Shown: positions 8,598-18,653, numbered from the stretch's first letter. The stretch: DNA of 64,000 bases from an uncultured Jannaschia sp. (GCF_947494055.1 NZ_CANLTR010000010.1:1-64000); one strand, 5' to 3'. A program made the numbers and translations. Notes: generated by a model not told the origin, from the sequence alone.

Positions 8598-9632
8598 TCA
8601 TACGTGTCCACTTGATGAGAGCATCACCGCGATCGGCCGCGTGACCTCGATCTCAGCGAAGATCAGAACGAGGCTTGCCGTCATCGGCACAGCGAGAAAC
8701 GCGCCGGGCAGGCCCCAAAGAGCGCTCCAGAAGGCAAGGGCAAGCAGGACGGCAAGCGGACTAAGATTGAACGCTCGTCCCATCATCCTTGGTTCGAGGT
8801 ATCCACCAACAAGGATCTGTGCCACCGACAACGTGATCAGAACCAATCCCGCCATCCAAAGGGTTCCGAACTGGGCGAGGCTGAGAAGGACCGGAAACAG
8901 AACACCGAGCAGAGACCCGATATAGGGAATGTAGTTGAGGAAGGCGATCAGTACCGCCCAGAACAGGGCAAACTCGATCCCGAGAAGCAGCATGATCGCG
9001 TAGGAAGCACCCCCGAGGATAACGTTGACCGTCGTTTTGACGAACAGGTATTGCCCGATGCGCTCGTTGACCCGCGCCAAGATGGATAGTGCGCGCTTGC
9101 CCGGCTCCTCCCCGCCCGCGGCGATGACGACCTTGCGAACCAGGACGCCACGTTCCGCCATGAAAAACGTCGAGTAGAGTACCACGAGAAACAGGGTCGC
9201 TCCGAAGCCCCGAAGGGACAGCAGAACTGGTGCGACCAAGGACCGGGCGTCGAATTGGTCGAACGTGGCGCGGCGAAGGTTCTCCCATGTCGGCTCGTTC
9301 TCGATACCAATCAGGTTGGCGATGCGCGTGATCAGGAGGTCGAGGTTGGACTCATAACGCGGCAGGGTGGCAGCGACCTGAGCTACGTTGTTAATGACGA
9401 GTACGAAGAGAAGGATCACTGCCACCACGAACGCGACGATGATCAACCCGCGCCGTGCCCAAGGCGGAAGCTGGCCGACGACGGGAACGCGCCCCAAGCT
9501 CGCTGCAGCTGTGGACAGGACGTAGACCGAGATGATTGCGGCCAGTAAGGGCAAGAGCACCGGCTTGCCTATCCACAAGAGCCAACCGATCAGCGTGGTC
9601 AAGGCGGTTCCGTATGTCGCGTTCCGCACCAT
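8598..9632 (-). CDS. AI-2E family transporter (PerM/YdiK type membrane protein)
   Basis: This 344-residue polytopic inner-membrane protein has about eight hydrophobic spans arranged as in the AI-2E/UPF0118 family. Two or three spans at the N-terminus (LIGWLLWIGKPVLLPLLAAI) are followed by a soluble middle region (about residues 90-150) and a C-terminal block with the family motifs GGASYAIMLLLGIEF, FLNYIPYIGSLLG and GGYLEPRMMGRAFNLSPL. Members have been linked to autoinducer-2 export, Na+/H+ antiport and general efflux, so the name does not fix the substrate. The gene is monocistronic and converges with the small decayed frame at 8319. Confidence 0.85.
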   Translation of the reverse strand: MVRNATYGTALTTLIGWLLWIGKPVLLPLLAAIISVYVLSTAAASLGRVPVVGQLPPWARRGLIIVAFVVAVILLFVLVINNVAQVAATLPRYESNLDLLITRIANLIGIENEPTWENLRRATFDQFDARSLVAPVLLSLRGFGATLFLVVLYSTFFMAERGVLVRKVVIAAGGEEPGKRALSILARVNERIGQYLFVKTTVNVILGGASYAIMLLLGIEFALFWAVLIAFLNYIPYIGSLLGVLFPVLLSLAQFGTLWMAGLVLITLSVAQILVGGYLEPRMMGRAFNLSPLAVLLALAFWSALWGLPGAFLAVPMTASLVLIFAEIEVTRPIAVMLSSSGHV

Positions 9633-9896
9633 AGTCCCGCGCCTCGCATATTCCGGTCACCGTTTGCTTCCGATCAGCTACCGCTTATGCAATGCCAAGA
9701 CGCAACCTCGGGATCATCGACGACGAGCAGTGCTGCTCGCCCAATGCCTGACAACCATTCTTCAGCGGATGTCGTCTAGTACGACTACTGATTACGAAAC
9801 TTGTTTCTATCCAACGCCTTAGATATGAACCCGTCCGAGGCAGGAGGCGAAGTGCCTACTATCCGGGTGATCTAGCGAGAAGTACGAATTTTCACC

Positions 9897-10844
9897 TTAG
9901 ATCGGCGGAGCAGCACGCTCCGTGATCAACTGGCGGGCGGTCACCCGTTCGCGGTGGATCATATAGAGGCCTGCGCCAACGATGATGGCGATGCCGACCA
10001 ACGTCAGAGTATTCGGGAAATCGCGAAACACCAGGTAGCCAAGCAAAGTCGCGACCGGAAGTTCGAAATACTGAAGTGGCGCCAGCGTGGCGGAGGGCGC
10101 CAACGACAGAGCATACGTCATCATCATATGGCTGAGCGTGGCGAAAAAGCCTACGCCTAGTAGCCATACCCATGCGATCTCTTCCGGTAGTACTGCATCA
10201 AACAGCTCGGACGCCGTGTCGTGGGCGAACATCAGGACGGGTATACACAAGAGGCTGGCGATCAGGCCGGTGTGAAATTGCAACGCTACGGGATGCAACT
10301 TCCGGGACAGCCCGCGTGTCACAAGGATATAGAACGCGAATCCCGCTGCGGTGCCGAGCGGAAACAGCGCGACCGTACCGAAGGCTGCGAAGCTGGGCTG
10401 AATCACGCATAATACCCCTACGAAGCCCGCGATCGATGCCCCAACGCGGCGTAGGCCAACATCTTCGCCGAGATAGAATTTGCCCACTAAGAGGACGATG
10501 AACGGGGCGACGAAGGCGATCGCCAAAGCGTCAGCCAGCGGCATGACGCGGATCGCGGCGATGAAGCAGAAGGTGGAGACAAGCAGAAGCACGGCGCGAA
10601 CCAGCAGCGCTGTCCATTGGCCCCGCGCCACCCGCAACGACAATCCCATGAGCCAGACGAACGGCGCCATCAGAGCGCATTGTACGACAAAGCGCGCCGC
10701 AGTGATCTGTCCTACAGGTATGCTGTTCGATGCCAGCTTGGCCGAGACATCCAACAGGGGAGCCGTGACGCAGAACCCCAGCATCAGGGCGACACCAGCA
10801 AGGATACGGTCAGTTGACGGAGTGGCGGGGGTGATGCTGGTCAT
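9897..10844 (-). CDS. EamA/DMT-family transporter
   Basis: This 315-residue membrane protein of the drug/metabolite transporter superfamily is made of two EamA repeats of about five spans each. The repeat signatures are visible: ISASKLASNSIPVGQITAARF-like start, then AIRVMPLADALAIAFVAPFI and, in the second half, YALSLAPSATLAPLQYFELP with GYLVFRDFPNTLTLVGIAII. Such proteins export metabolites, amino acids or purine-like solutes; the substrate cannot be read from sequence. The gene stands alone on the minus strand, 277 bases from the next EamA gene. The two are clearly different and not a recent duplication. Confidence 0.85.
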   Translation of the reverse strand: MTSITPATPSTDRILAGVALMLGFCVTAPLLDVSAKLASNSIPVGQITAARFVVQCALMAPFVWLMGLSLRVARGQWTALLVRAVLLLVSTFCFIAAIRVMPLADALAIAFVAPFIVLLVGKFYLGEDVGLRRVGASIAGFVGVLCVIQPSFAAFGTVALFPLGTAAGFAFYILVTRGLSRKLHPVALQFHTGLIASLLCIPVLMFAHDTASELFDAVLPEEIAWVWLLGVGFFATLSHMMMTYALSLAPSATLAPLQYFELPVATLLGYLVFRDFPNTLTLVGIAIIVGAGLYMIHRERVTARQLITERAAPPI

Positions 10845-11121
10845 GGACTTCGCTTAGGGGCTCATCTTGCATGCGTCCATCCTTCCTTGCGGCGCGCAGT
10901 CGTGCCCCAAGCTCATAGGTCGTATGGGACCGCGAGGCTGATCGTTGCGACCTATCTGCATTCGAACGTGACATGGGCATAGTCGGATGCCGGTCCGAGC
11001 CCCCGCGGACGTGTCATATTCGAGCGGGTCGTGTCCTTAGCGGAATGCCCACGCCCCCGCAGTTGAAACCCTTACGCGCGAACGTCTGGTCATGGGAAAA
11101 CCACCCGCGACGTCGTCCTGC

Positions 11122-12009
11122 TCATTTGAGCCGCGCGGGCTTCGCACTGTAGGCTCCGGCGAGGATCAGCGGGGCCGCCAGAAGGAACGCCAAGCCAGGA
11201 ACCTCCGTAAAGAGCACGAACCCGAGAGCCGCAGCCCAGAGGACGGAGAGATACTCGAATGGCACCAACGCGGCTGCGCCCGCGTGGCGAAAGGAAAGGG
11301 TCATGAAGATATGGGCCAACCCGCCGGCCACCCCGGTGGCGATCAGGAGTAAGGCCGCCGTGGTGTCTGGCAAGGCCCAGCCCCAAGGTACTGTCGCCAA
11401 TCCACCCAGGGCAGAGACGATCGCGAACCAGAAAGCGATTGCTCCCGCGCTCTCGCCTGCGAGCGTGAGTTTGCGGACCTGCACCAGAGCGAACGCGGTC
11501 AGAACGGCTGTCGCAATTCCCAGCAGCACGCCGATCAAGCCGATATCGGGCAGAGCGCCGGTGAGTGCCGGCGCAGTGAACGCGATCCCGCCGGAGACAC
11601 CGAGAGCCACGCCAAGGGCGCGGCGGGCATCGAAGCGTTCCTTGAGCATCGCCCATCCCAACAGTGCCAGAATGACGGGTGCGAGATAGGAGAGCATCGT
11701 CGCCTCCGCCAACGGCAGAAGCCGGATCGTCGCAAAGGACGTGAACATTGCTGCGGCTCCCAAGGAGCATCGGATCACGTGGCCAACGGGCCGTCGGGTC
11801 GAAAGCCCTTGGGGCCACTCGCCGCACCACCACAGGAAGCCAATGAGCGGCAGCAGCGCGACGGCCGACCGGAAGAACACGACCTGTCCCAACGGTACTG
11901 TGTCGCCCAGGGCCTTGATGCAGGCGGCCATGATCGCGAAGGCGAGAGTGGAAAGGATGCGCAGGGCGATGCCGAGACGCTCATTCGCCTCCGGAACGAT
12001 CGACGTCAT
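11122..12009 (-). CDS. EamA/DMT-family transporter
   Basis: This 295-residue ten-span exporter of the EamA type starts at ATG 12009 (MTSIVPEANERLGIALRILS). An upstream extension of the frame lacks hydrophobic character and a ribosome site. The repeat motifs include FFRSAVALLPLIGFL, ATIRLLPLAEATMLSYLAPV, and in the second half LSFRHAGAAALVPFEYLSVL with LFTEVPGLAFLLAAPLIL. It lies about 95 bases upstream of the end of the ABC ATPase gene, in the same orientation. It could be read through from that operon, but a functional link is not evident. The substrate is unknown. Confidence 0.85.
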   Translation of the reverse strand: MTSIVPEANERLGIALRILSTLAFAIMAACIKALGDTVPLGQVVFFRSAVALLPLIGFLWWCGEWPQGLSTRRPVGHVIRCSLGAAAMFTSFATIRLLPLAEATMLSYLAPVILALLGWAMLKERFDARRALGVALGVSGGIAFTAPALTGALPDIGLIGVLLGIATAVLTAFALVQVRKLTLAGESAGAIAFWFAIVSALGGLATVPWGWALPDTTAALLLIATGVAGGLAHIFMTLSFRHAGAAALVPFEYLSVLWAAALGFVLFTEVPGLAFLLAAPLILAGAYSAKPARLK

Positions 12010-12103
12010 CGGAATGGCGCCGGCTCGTGAATGTTGCTCGGCACGGCAGCGCTCCTGCCCGTATGGTCCTGTGGTATGGCGGGAACGGCGGACATCTTGC
12101 CGT

Positions 12104-12865
12104 TCACGGCGCGAAGCGGATGTGAGGACCAGCGCCGGCATTCACGCAGGTGACGTCCGCCGACACCCGGAAGACCTCCCGGAGAAGCTTCTCCGTCAGA
12201 ACCACCTTCGGAGTGCCCGCGGCGAAGACGGATCCCGCTTGCATAACCACGATCCTGTCACAGAACATGGCCGCCAGATTGAGGTCGTGAAGCGCGATGA
12301 TGCTGGTGAGGTCGAGATTGCGGACCATGCGCAGAATCTCGATTTGGTGGTGAATATCGAGGTGGTTCGTCGGCTCGTCGAGAAACATCACGCGCGGTGA
12401 CTGCGCAAGGGCACGGGCGATGTGGACACGTTGGCGCTCGCCTCCTGACAGGGTCTGCCAGGACTGCGCCTTGTGTCCCAGCATGTCCACGCGCGTCAGC
12501 GCGTGGGCGACGGCGGCCTCGTCCTCGGCCGACCAGCCCGAAAGAGCCGAGCGGTGGGGTGTGCGCCCCAAGCGCACCACGTCGAGGACGCTGACACTGG
12601 TCTCCGTCGACGCGCTCTGCTGCACGAACGCGACCTCGCGCGACAACGCCTTGCGCGGCACATGCGCGATATTCTGCCCGTTGATCGTGACCCGTCCTGC
12701 ATGCGGCCGCTTCAAACCGGCCAGCAAGCGTAGAAGCGACGACTTACCGGACCCGTTCGGACCGACCAGCCCCAGCGTCTCGCCCGGTGCAACCGTGATC
12801 GAGACGTCGCGCAGGATCGTCTTCCGGCCGACGCCCCAATCAAGCTTTTCGGCAAGGACGCTCAT
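12104..12865 (-). CDS. Iron-siderophore/cobalamin-type ABC transporter ATPase (FecE-like)
   Basis: This 253-residue ATPase is the last of three overlapping genes. Its motifs are Walker A GPNGSGKSS, Q-loop AFVQQSASTETSVSV, signature LSGGERQR, Walker B VMFLDEPTNHLDIHHQ and the H-switch ALHDLNLAAMFCD. The NHLDIHHQ wording and the C-terminal LTEKLLREVFRVSADV belong to the FecE/FhuC/BtuD group. ATG overlaps the permease TGA by four bases. The complex would import ferric siderophore, haem or cobalamin from the periplasm; no TonB receptor gene is in the window to tell which. Confidence 0.88.
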   Translation of the reverse strand: MSVLAEKLDWGVGRKTILRDVSITVAPGETLGLVGPNGSGKSSLLRLLAGLKRPHAGRVTINGQNIAHVPRKALSREVAFVQQSASTETSVSVLDVVRLGRTPHRSALSGWSAEDEAAVAHALTRVDMLGHKAQSWQTLSGGERQRVHIARALAQSPRVMFLDEPTNHLDIHHQIEILRMVRNLDLTSIIALHDLNLAAMFCDRIVVMQAGSVFAAGTPKVVLTEKLLREVFRVSADVTCVNAGAGPHIRFAP

Positions 12866-13899
12866 GTCTGCGGCCTCGCCCGGTAGAGGATGAGCGCGAA
12901 GAACGGCACGCCCACAAGTGCGGTGACGACCCCGATGGGAATTGTCTGTTGTGCCACGATCACCCGGGACACGATGTCGGCAGCCACCATGAAGATCGCG
13001 CCGATGACAGCACAGGCAGGCAGAAGCCGCATGTGCATCGGGCCGACGACGAACCTTGCGGCATGCGGAACGACGAGGCCCACGAACCCGATGGCACCGA
13101 CCATGCTGACGATCATCGCCGTCATCACGGCCGTCACCGCGAACAGGATCAGCCTGATACGCCCCACCGGCACTCCGAGCGCAGCCGCGTCCTCGTCGCC
13201 GAACGTAAACGCATCGAGGGCACGCGCCATGTAGATGCAGACGGCCAACCCTAGCGGCACCGTCACCAGAAGAAGCTGGAAGTCGGGCCAGCGCACGCCG
13301 CCGAAGCTGCCCAGAAGCCAGAACATGACGTTGCGGGCCTGTTCGGCATTTCCCGAGGTCGTCACGATATAGGAGGTCAGCGCATTAAAGAGTTGAGCGG
13401 CCGCAACACCGGCCAGGATCGTATGGTTCGGGCCACTCGTGGCACCGTTCGACAGCAACGCCACCACGCCGAAAGCGGCAAAGGCCCCCGCGAAGGCCCC
13501 CGCCGACAGTGACAGACTGCCCGCGCCAATCCCGAGGATGATCACGCAGACCGCCCCGGTCGAAGCGCCGGCCGAAATGCCCAGCACGAACGGCTCGGCC
13601 AGTGGGTTGCGCAGTAGAGCCTGCAGGATCGCTCCGGAAAGCGCCAGGCCCGCCCCCGCAAGCGCCGCGACCAGCGCGCGGCTGAGCCGAAGGTCCCAGA
13701 CCACGCTTTCCTCGATGGGCGGAAGCTCGGCGCCGGTCAGGCCCAAGCCGTTGGTAATCGCCAGAGAGACGGTTCCCAGACCAATCGTATAATCGCCGAT
13801 GGCGGTCGCCACTGCGATGGCGAAAGCCAGTACCACCGCCGAGACGAGCGTCAGAAGCGCAAGCCGCAACATGCTGCCATCCGGAACGCTTGCGGTCAT
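12862..13899 (-). CDS. FecCD-family ABC transporter permease
   Basis: This 345-residue permease has the roughly ten spans typical of FecCD/BtuC proteins. Recognisable pieces are LRLSRALVAALAGAGLALSG near residue 70, NPLAEPFVLGISAGASTGAV, and the late IGFVGLVVPHAARFVVGPMH with GADIVSRVI-like VAADIVSRVI, where the ATPase docks. A single permease gene implies a homodimer. It overlaps both neighbours by ATGA, so the three genes are translationally coupled in the order binding protein, permease, ATPase. Confidence 0.9.
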   Translation of the reverse strand: MTASVPDGSMLRLALLTLVSAVVLAFAIAVATAIGDYTIGLGTVSLAITNGLGLTGAELPPIEESVVWDLRLSRALVAALAGAGLALSGAILQALLRNPLAEPFVLGISAGASTGAVCVIILGIGAGSLSLSAGAFAGAFAAFGVVALLSNGATSGPNHTILAGVAAAQLFNALTSYIVTTSGNAEQARNVMFWLLGSFGGVRWPDFQLLLVTVPLGLAVCIYMARALDAFTFGDEDAAALGVPVGRIRLILFAVTAVMTAMIVSMVGAIGFVGLVVPHAARFVVGPMHMRLLPACAVIGAIFMVAADIVSRVIVAQQTIPIGVVTALVGVPFFALILYRARPQT

Positions 13900-14909
13900 T
13901 CCGGCAGGTCGAGGGCCTCGATCTGCTCGGCAACCTCCTCGGCTCCATAGAGCGTCTGGATGCTGGCATTCGTCGCGGCACCGGCCATCACGACGATGCG
14001 GCCCTTCTCGACCGCATCCATCTGACTGACGATGGGATCGGACTCGAGGAACGCGATCTTGTTCTCGGCTTCGTCGAGGTTCCAGCGCTCGCGGTCAACC
14101 TGCGCCGCCACGATCACCGTCGGGTCAGAGGCCATGATGCCTTCCCATCCAAGGGTCGGCCATTCGGATTCGGCTTTGATGGCGTTCGAACCGCCGAGAA
14201 GGTCGGCAATGTAGGTCGACGGACCGTTTCCACCGGCCAGATATGCATCGTCTTCGGGCGACGGGCTGGAGAACCAGAACAGGAAGGTCAGGTCCTCGCG
14301 GTCCTTGAACCGTTCCCGCAGGGCAGCCTCGCGCGCTTTCAGATCCTCGATTACGGCCTCACCGCGATCAACGACGTCGAAGATCCGCGACAGATCCTCG
14401 ATCTCCTTGTAGAGTTGTTCCATGGTCCAGAGATCGGCGCGAGCGCCGTAGATATCGCTGGAGACCTCCGTGACCGAGCACGCGCTTGGCGACAGATAGG
14501 TCGGAATGTCCAGCGCGTGAAAGTCCTCACGCTTCGCGACCTTGCTGTCCGGGCCGAGAAGCGTGACCAGCATTGCGGCGACGAAATCAGGCTGCTTTGA
14601 CAGCACCGCTTCCAGCGTCGGAAACTCGACGGTCAAAAGTTCCACCTCGGCGTTCGCCTCGGCAAGTTCGGGCAGCACCTCGTTGGGCCAGAAGGCTGTC
14701 GCCGCCATCCGGTCCTCAAGGCCAAGCATCAGCATGATCTCGGCACTGTTCTGGCCAAGCGCGACCGCGTTCTGGGGCGCTTCATCAAAGGTTACGGTCT
14801 GCCCACAGTTTTCTATCTCAAGGGGATAGGACGTCGAGTCTGCCTGCACCGCGTGACTAAAGAGGCCGATAGCAAAGCTGCTCGCCAGATGGACGATGGG
14901 AGATCGCAT
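13896..14909 (-). CDS. Periplasmic binding protein for iron-complex/cobalamin-type ABC importer
   Basis: This 337-residue binding protein with an N-terminal signal peptide (MRSPIVHLASSFAIGLFSHA..., cut near VQA) is of the cluster A, BtuF/FecB type with two lobes and a long helix. The family pattern is IENCGQTVTFDEAPQNAVAL, then IMLMLGLEDRMAAT, PTLEAVLSKQPDFVAAM and, in the second lobe, WPTLGWEGIMASDPTVIV. It opens the three-gene operon. An AGGAAGG stretch lies upstream of the ATG. I found no convincing Fur or Irr box and no cobalamin-riboswitch core upstream. The ligand stays open between ferric siderophore, haem and corrinoid. Confidence 0.85.
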   Translation of the reverse strand: MRSPIVHLASSFAIGLFSHAVQADSTSYPLEIENCGQTVTFDEAPQNAVALGQNSAEIMLMLGLEDRMAATAFWPNEVLPELAEANAEVELLTVEFPTLEAVLSKQPDFVAAMLVTLLGPDSKVAKREDFHALDIPTYLSPSACSVTEVSSDIYGARADLWTMEQLYKEIEDLSRIFDVVDRGEAVIEDLKAREAALRERFKDREDLTFLFWFSSPSPEDDAYLAGGNGPSTYIADLLGGSNAIKAESEWPTLGWEGIMASDPTVIVAAQVDRERWNLDEAENKIAFLESDPIVSQMDAVEKGRIVVMAGAATNASIQTLYGAEEVAEQIEALDLPE

Positions 14910-15216
14910 GCTTCGGTGGCCTTCCTCGATACGCAGTGTAGATGGCCTCCTAAATTGTATGCCTCAAAGAAGCAAGATCGTTTTAGTCAGGTATTCGTGT
15001 CATGCGTCGTCGCACGACGCTTGTCAGGCAGAGAGCAGCGGTCTTCTGCAGACGCATTCAAAGGCTGCCCTTTTAGGCCGCCGCATTCGTGACCGTCACC
15101 AGGGTGGGTAGGCAATTGACCTGCTCTGATCTTCAAAATGGTCCGAACGCGTCATTGCCACTAACTGAACTTTCAGTTTGAAGCTTAGAACGGCATTGCA
15201 GGCGCAGCTGAGGGAC
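14910..15216. other. Intergenic region with a small perfect hairpin
   Basis: The 307 bases lie between the convergently ordered carboxylesterase gene and the start of the iron-type ABC operon, so they should hold that operon's promoter. GCGTCGT (15004-15010) pairs perfectly with ACGACGC (15014-15020) over a 3-base loop. It lacks a T-run, so it is not a standard terminator. I see no coding frame. Confidence 0.4.
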
Positions 15217-16797
15217 CTAGTCACCGAGGCTTTCCCAGAAATCGCAGTTGTGCGCGGCGCGCAGCGCGACAGTGGGGATGACCCGTGACCGACCGCCCTC
15301 CTTGAGTTGCATGACCGGTCCCCCATCAGCTGTGTAGGTCGGCCAGTCCGGCGTGCTCTCCACGTTCGGATCGCCGCCCCGCACGAACGCGCCCCATTGC
15401 GCAAGCATCGTCTGCGCCAACTCCAGATGGGCGTCGCTTAGCGCGGAGGCGTTGTTGGCGAAGTTGCCCCGGTCCGGGATCAGGTAGGGAAGTTCCACCG
15501 CATGCCCCGCGCCCCAGACGTAACCCGGCACCTCGAACCAGCCAGGACCGCCTTCCGGCGCGAACTCGTAGGCCCAGACGTCGCTCGTCCGGGCCAGAAG
15601 CTCGGTGATCTCGTTGGTCTTGCAGGCGCTTAGGCCGCCCGGCCCGGTGAAGTTCTTCATCATCACCTCGGCCACGAGATACGTTCCCGAGTAGCGTGTC
15701 GGATCGTCCGGATAGGGATAGACCGCCAAAACGGCATCCGCGTCCGCATCGAACGTGTCGCGGACATAGGCCTCGTAAGCCGGGCCGTCGAAGGTCGGGA
15801 CCGAGCGCGACGGCCAATCCGTCAGGAAGCTGCGCCCTTCGTTGCGATTGGCCCCGATCAGAACGGGCACGTCGGTCAGTGTGCCGTCCTGAAGCTCTTC
15901 CCAGCCCGAGCGAGGCAGAAACGGCGTTCCCTTGACCGGCCTGTTGAAGATACCCTCGGCGTCGATAAGCGCGTCGACGGAAAGGTCCCGAAGACAGGAC
16001 GCGGTGTCGTCTTCGCAGCCCAACCCGGCCGCGATCATCTCGCCCTCCGCTTCCGCCTCGTCCTGCGGGATGGCGAGGCACAGCGTACTCATCATAAAGG
16101 CCCGATTATAAAGGCCATCCGCCGCAGGCGCGGCGAGGATCTGACAGGTCGATCCGCCGCCGGCGGACTCGCCGCCGATCGTGACCTGATCCGGATCACC
16201 CCCGAAGGCCGCGATGTTGTCCCGCACCCATTCGAGTGCGGCGACCTGATCCAACAGCCCGTAGTTTCCGACGTCATCTTCTTCGTCGGCCAGCGCCGGG
16301 TGGGCCAGGAAACCGAGATTGCCCAATCGGTAATTCATGGTCACGCCGACGATGTCATTCTCGCGCACCATGGCATTTAAGTTCTCGTTGTTGCCGCTGC
16401 CCGTGACCCAGCCACCGCCATGGATCAGGACGACAACCGGCAACGCATCGCCCTCTGTCGCGCCCTCGGGCCGCTGCACGTTTACGAAGAGGCAGTCCTC
16501 TTCGGTCGTTCGCTCGGCGTCGAGCCCCGCGCCCTGCGGACAGGCAGGCCCGTACGCCGTTGCATCGCGATCCCCGTTCCAGCCGGACACGGGCGCGGGC
16601 GGCGCCCAGCGGAGGTCGTCCACCGGCGGGGCAGCGTAGGGAATGCCGAAGAAGTTCTCGACCCCCTCGGCCACGCTGCCCCGGACCTCGCCCCCTTCGA
16701 CCGTGGCGACGGGACCGTCCTGCGCCGCGGCCCCGCTTCCAATCAGGCAAAGCGCGATGATGACGCTCGTCGTCCTAAGTTTCCTGTTACTGCGCAT
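15217..16797 (-). CDS. Exported type B carboxylesterase
   Basis: This 526-residue alpha/beta-hydrolase of the carboxylesterase type B family has an N-terminal signal peptide (MRSNRKLRTTSVIIALCLIG..., cut after GAAA). The nucleophile is Ser211 in GGESAGGGS, the oxyanion hole is HGGGWVTGSG, and the N-terminal FFGIPYAAPPVDDLRW and CLFVNVQRP are family hallmarks. The acidic residue is probably in the NRNEGRSF segment and the His in GAGHAVELPYL. The length matches the family. It would hydrolyse carboxylic esters in the periplasm. It stands alone, 210 bases from the start of the next minus-strand gene's end. Confidence 0.88.
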   Translation of the reverse strand: MRSNRKLRTTSVIIALCLIGSGAAAQDGPVATVEGGEVRGSVAEGVENFFGIPYAAPPVDDLRWAPPAPVSGWNGDRDATAYGPACPQGAGLDAERTTEEDCLFVNVQRPEGATEGDALPVVVLIHGGGWVTGSGNNENLNAMVRENDIVGVTMNYRLGNLGFLAHPALADEEDDVGNYGLLDQVAALEWVRDNIAAFGGDPDQVTIGGESAGGGSTCQILAAPAADGLYNRAFMMSTLCLAIPQDEAEAEGEMIAAGLGCEDDTASCLRDLSVDALIDAEGIFNRPVKGTPFLPRSGWEELQDGTLTDVPVLIGANRNEGRSFLTDWPSRSVPTFDGPAYEAYVRDTFDADADAVLAVYPYPDDPTRYSGTYLVAEVMMKNFTGPGGLSACKTNEITELLARTSDVWAYEFAPEGGPGWFEVPGYVWGAGHAVELPYLIPDRGNFANNASALSDAHLELAQTMLAQWGAFVRGGDPNVESTPDWPTYTADGGPVMQLKEGGRSRVIPTVALRAAHNCDFWESLGD

Positions 16798-17007
16798 CGT
16801 TCGTGTCCCCCCATCTCGCCGCGGGTGTCCCTGCCGTTACGGCAGGTCCCGTTGGTCCGACAATGCGGTCCGGATGGGCGCTGTCAACGAGGTGATTTCA
16901 GGCTCGATCACCTTCGAGCGTCGGTCGACGACCTCTATGGCTGGCGCAGTTCCATGCCAGATCGGGCAGACCGATCCCACGCGTCCGGCCCTCGGGGCGC
17001 CGTCGGA

Positions 17008-18453
17008 TTAGATCGTCAGCGTACCGGCTCGGCCTGAACGCTCGAGGTCCCATTCCGCCGTCCACGCTTTCGATCGCCGTGTGAGGACGAGGAAATTGCG
17101 CTCGGCCACGAACAGGGCGCGCTGCCCCGGGAGGCGCCGCATGCGGATGGGATGTCCGGCGAGCGGGGCGTCGCCGAGCCGCGACAGCAGGCCTAGGAAC
17201 CGTGCCCAGTTCCGGGGCGGCGCGCGATGCGAGATCCCCGAGGCGGTGAGCTGATGAAGGATCTTACCGCCGCCGAGCGCCATCGTGGCTCGTGCCGCAA
17301 GATGGATCTCTCCCGACAGGACCGTGATCCCGGACGCGTCATCGGCTCGGCCTGCCATAGCGTCGCGCAGACTCGACAGCATCCGTCGCCATTCGGTCCG
17401 ATGGGCGCGGCTCTGCCACTGATCGCGCAGGTCGTCCTCGTATCGCATCATCCGGGGATGCAGGCGCATCGCCCCTTCCAGCAGCGACAGGCGCGGTCCG
17501 AGGAGCGGCACGCTCGACATCAGCAGCGTGCGACCGTCGAAACCTCCTGCGGCATCCATTATCGACCAGCCACCGGCGCCCATGATCTGTCGCCGCGTGC
17601 GCTCCGAGCGCAGGTCGGGCGCCAGGAGGCGCAGGCCGGGCGCCTCGACCCGCCAGCCGAGATGTGCGCCCTTCGGGTCGGCAAAGCGGCCCGGCAGATC
17701 GCCGTCCCGTGCCGCATGCTGGAAGCCGAGCGCCATCTCGCGCGCGACGTCGAAGATCGCCCGGCCGACGGGGCCCTCGGTCCGCGAACGGCGCAGCGAG
17801 CCCCAGCCATCACAGATGTCGTGGTCGTCCCACTGCATGAGCGAAGGAACCCGTGCGCAGATCCACGCCATCTCGGGCGCCGAATAGACCGCCGCGTAGC
17901 GGGCGAAGAACGCCGCGCGCAGGTGCTGGCGCAAGTCCTCGAGATTGGCGCCGGACGGGTCCTGCGGGACGTCGTTCGGCCAGTCCGCGCTGAGCGGGTG
18001 GCCCTCCGTCGCCTCGTCGGCATAGATCTGATCGCCGCCGTGCAGCAGGAGCGCGAAGGGCGCTGCTTCGTGACACGCCGCCAGCCGCGCCCACATGGCG
18101 TTGCGCTCGCTTCCTTCGCGGTCGAGGTCGCCCATCTCCTCGCCGTTGCAGGACACAAAGGCGAGGCGAAGGTCGTCGCCCAGCCCCGCCAAGTCGTAGC
18201 GGTCGCCGTTCCATGAATAGGCCGATGGTCCGTACGCCGGCACCGCGAACCGCGCCCGCCAGAGGGTACGCGCGCCGCATCGCAGGAGGGTCGCGGCTGA
18301 CACCTCTTGTCCGCCAAGCTCGACGGGCGGAGGTGCTTCGCTTCGTGCCCCGACGAAGAGCGCGGACAGGCGCATCTCGTCGCCGGTGATCTCGTCGAGC
18401 ACGAGGACGGGCCCTATGATATCGGGACGAGGGACTGGATTGTCGAATGCCAT
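17008..18453 (-). CDS. PhoD-like metallophosphoesterase
   Basis: This 481-residue protein has the metal-binding series of the PhoD-like phosphatase domain: LAFVSCNGEEMGD, LLLHGGDQIYADEA, MQWDDHDICDGWGS and, late, VLSGEIHLAARA. No signal peptide is present, which separates it from classical exported PhoD and groups it with cytoplasmic alkaline phosphatase D family proteins of unknown substrate. The N-terminal 90 residues form a beta-rich domain as in relatives. The end is followed by non-coding DNA, and the upstream side diverges from the RTX gene, sharing about 200 bases of promoter region. Confidence 0.82.
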   Translation of the reverse strand: MAFDNPVPRPDIIGPVLVLDEITGDEMRLSALFVGARSEAPPPVELGGQEVSAATLLRCGARTLWRARFAVPAYGPSAYSWNGDRYDLAGLGDDLRLAFVSCNGEEMGDLDREGSERNAMWARLAACHEAAPFALLLHGGDQIYADEATEGHPLSADWPNDVPQDPSGANLEDLRQHLRAAFFARYAAVYSAPEMAWICARVPSLMQWDDHDICDGWGSLRRSRTEGPVGRAIFDVAREMALGFQHAARDGDLPGRFADPKGAHLGWRVEAPGLRLLAPDLRSERTRRQIMGAGGWSIMDAAGGFDGRTLLMSSVPLLGPRLSLLEGAMRLHPRMMRYEDDLRDQWQSRAHRTEWRRMLSSLRDAMAGRADDASGITVLSGEIHLAARATMALGGGKILHQLTASGISHRAPPRNWARFLGLLSRLGDAPLAGHPIRMRRLPGQRALFVAERNFLVLTRRSKAWTAEWDLERSGRAGTLTI

Positions 18454-18653
18454 ACCCGGTCGATATAGATAGCCATCGCGATTTTCTTAGAAGGCTGTAA
18501 GGACAAATCCGGTCACAATACGGATTGGTCCCGAGATTGCTCGCCGCCCTCTTATGGCATTGCTTCAAGGCCCCCACGAGCATGACAGGCATCTACAGTA
18601 TTCTCTAACGATTATCTGGTTTGGACGATGCGCCAGCCTGCGAAGGATGTCGT

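Noticed and set aside
14910-15216. Possible cobalamin riboswitch or Fur/Irr box before the iron-type ABC operon
   Set aside because: I found neither the conserved riboswitch core nor a convincing iron box; only a 7-bp hairpin is present.
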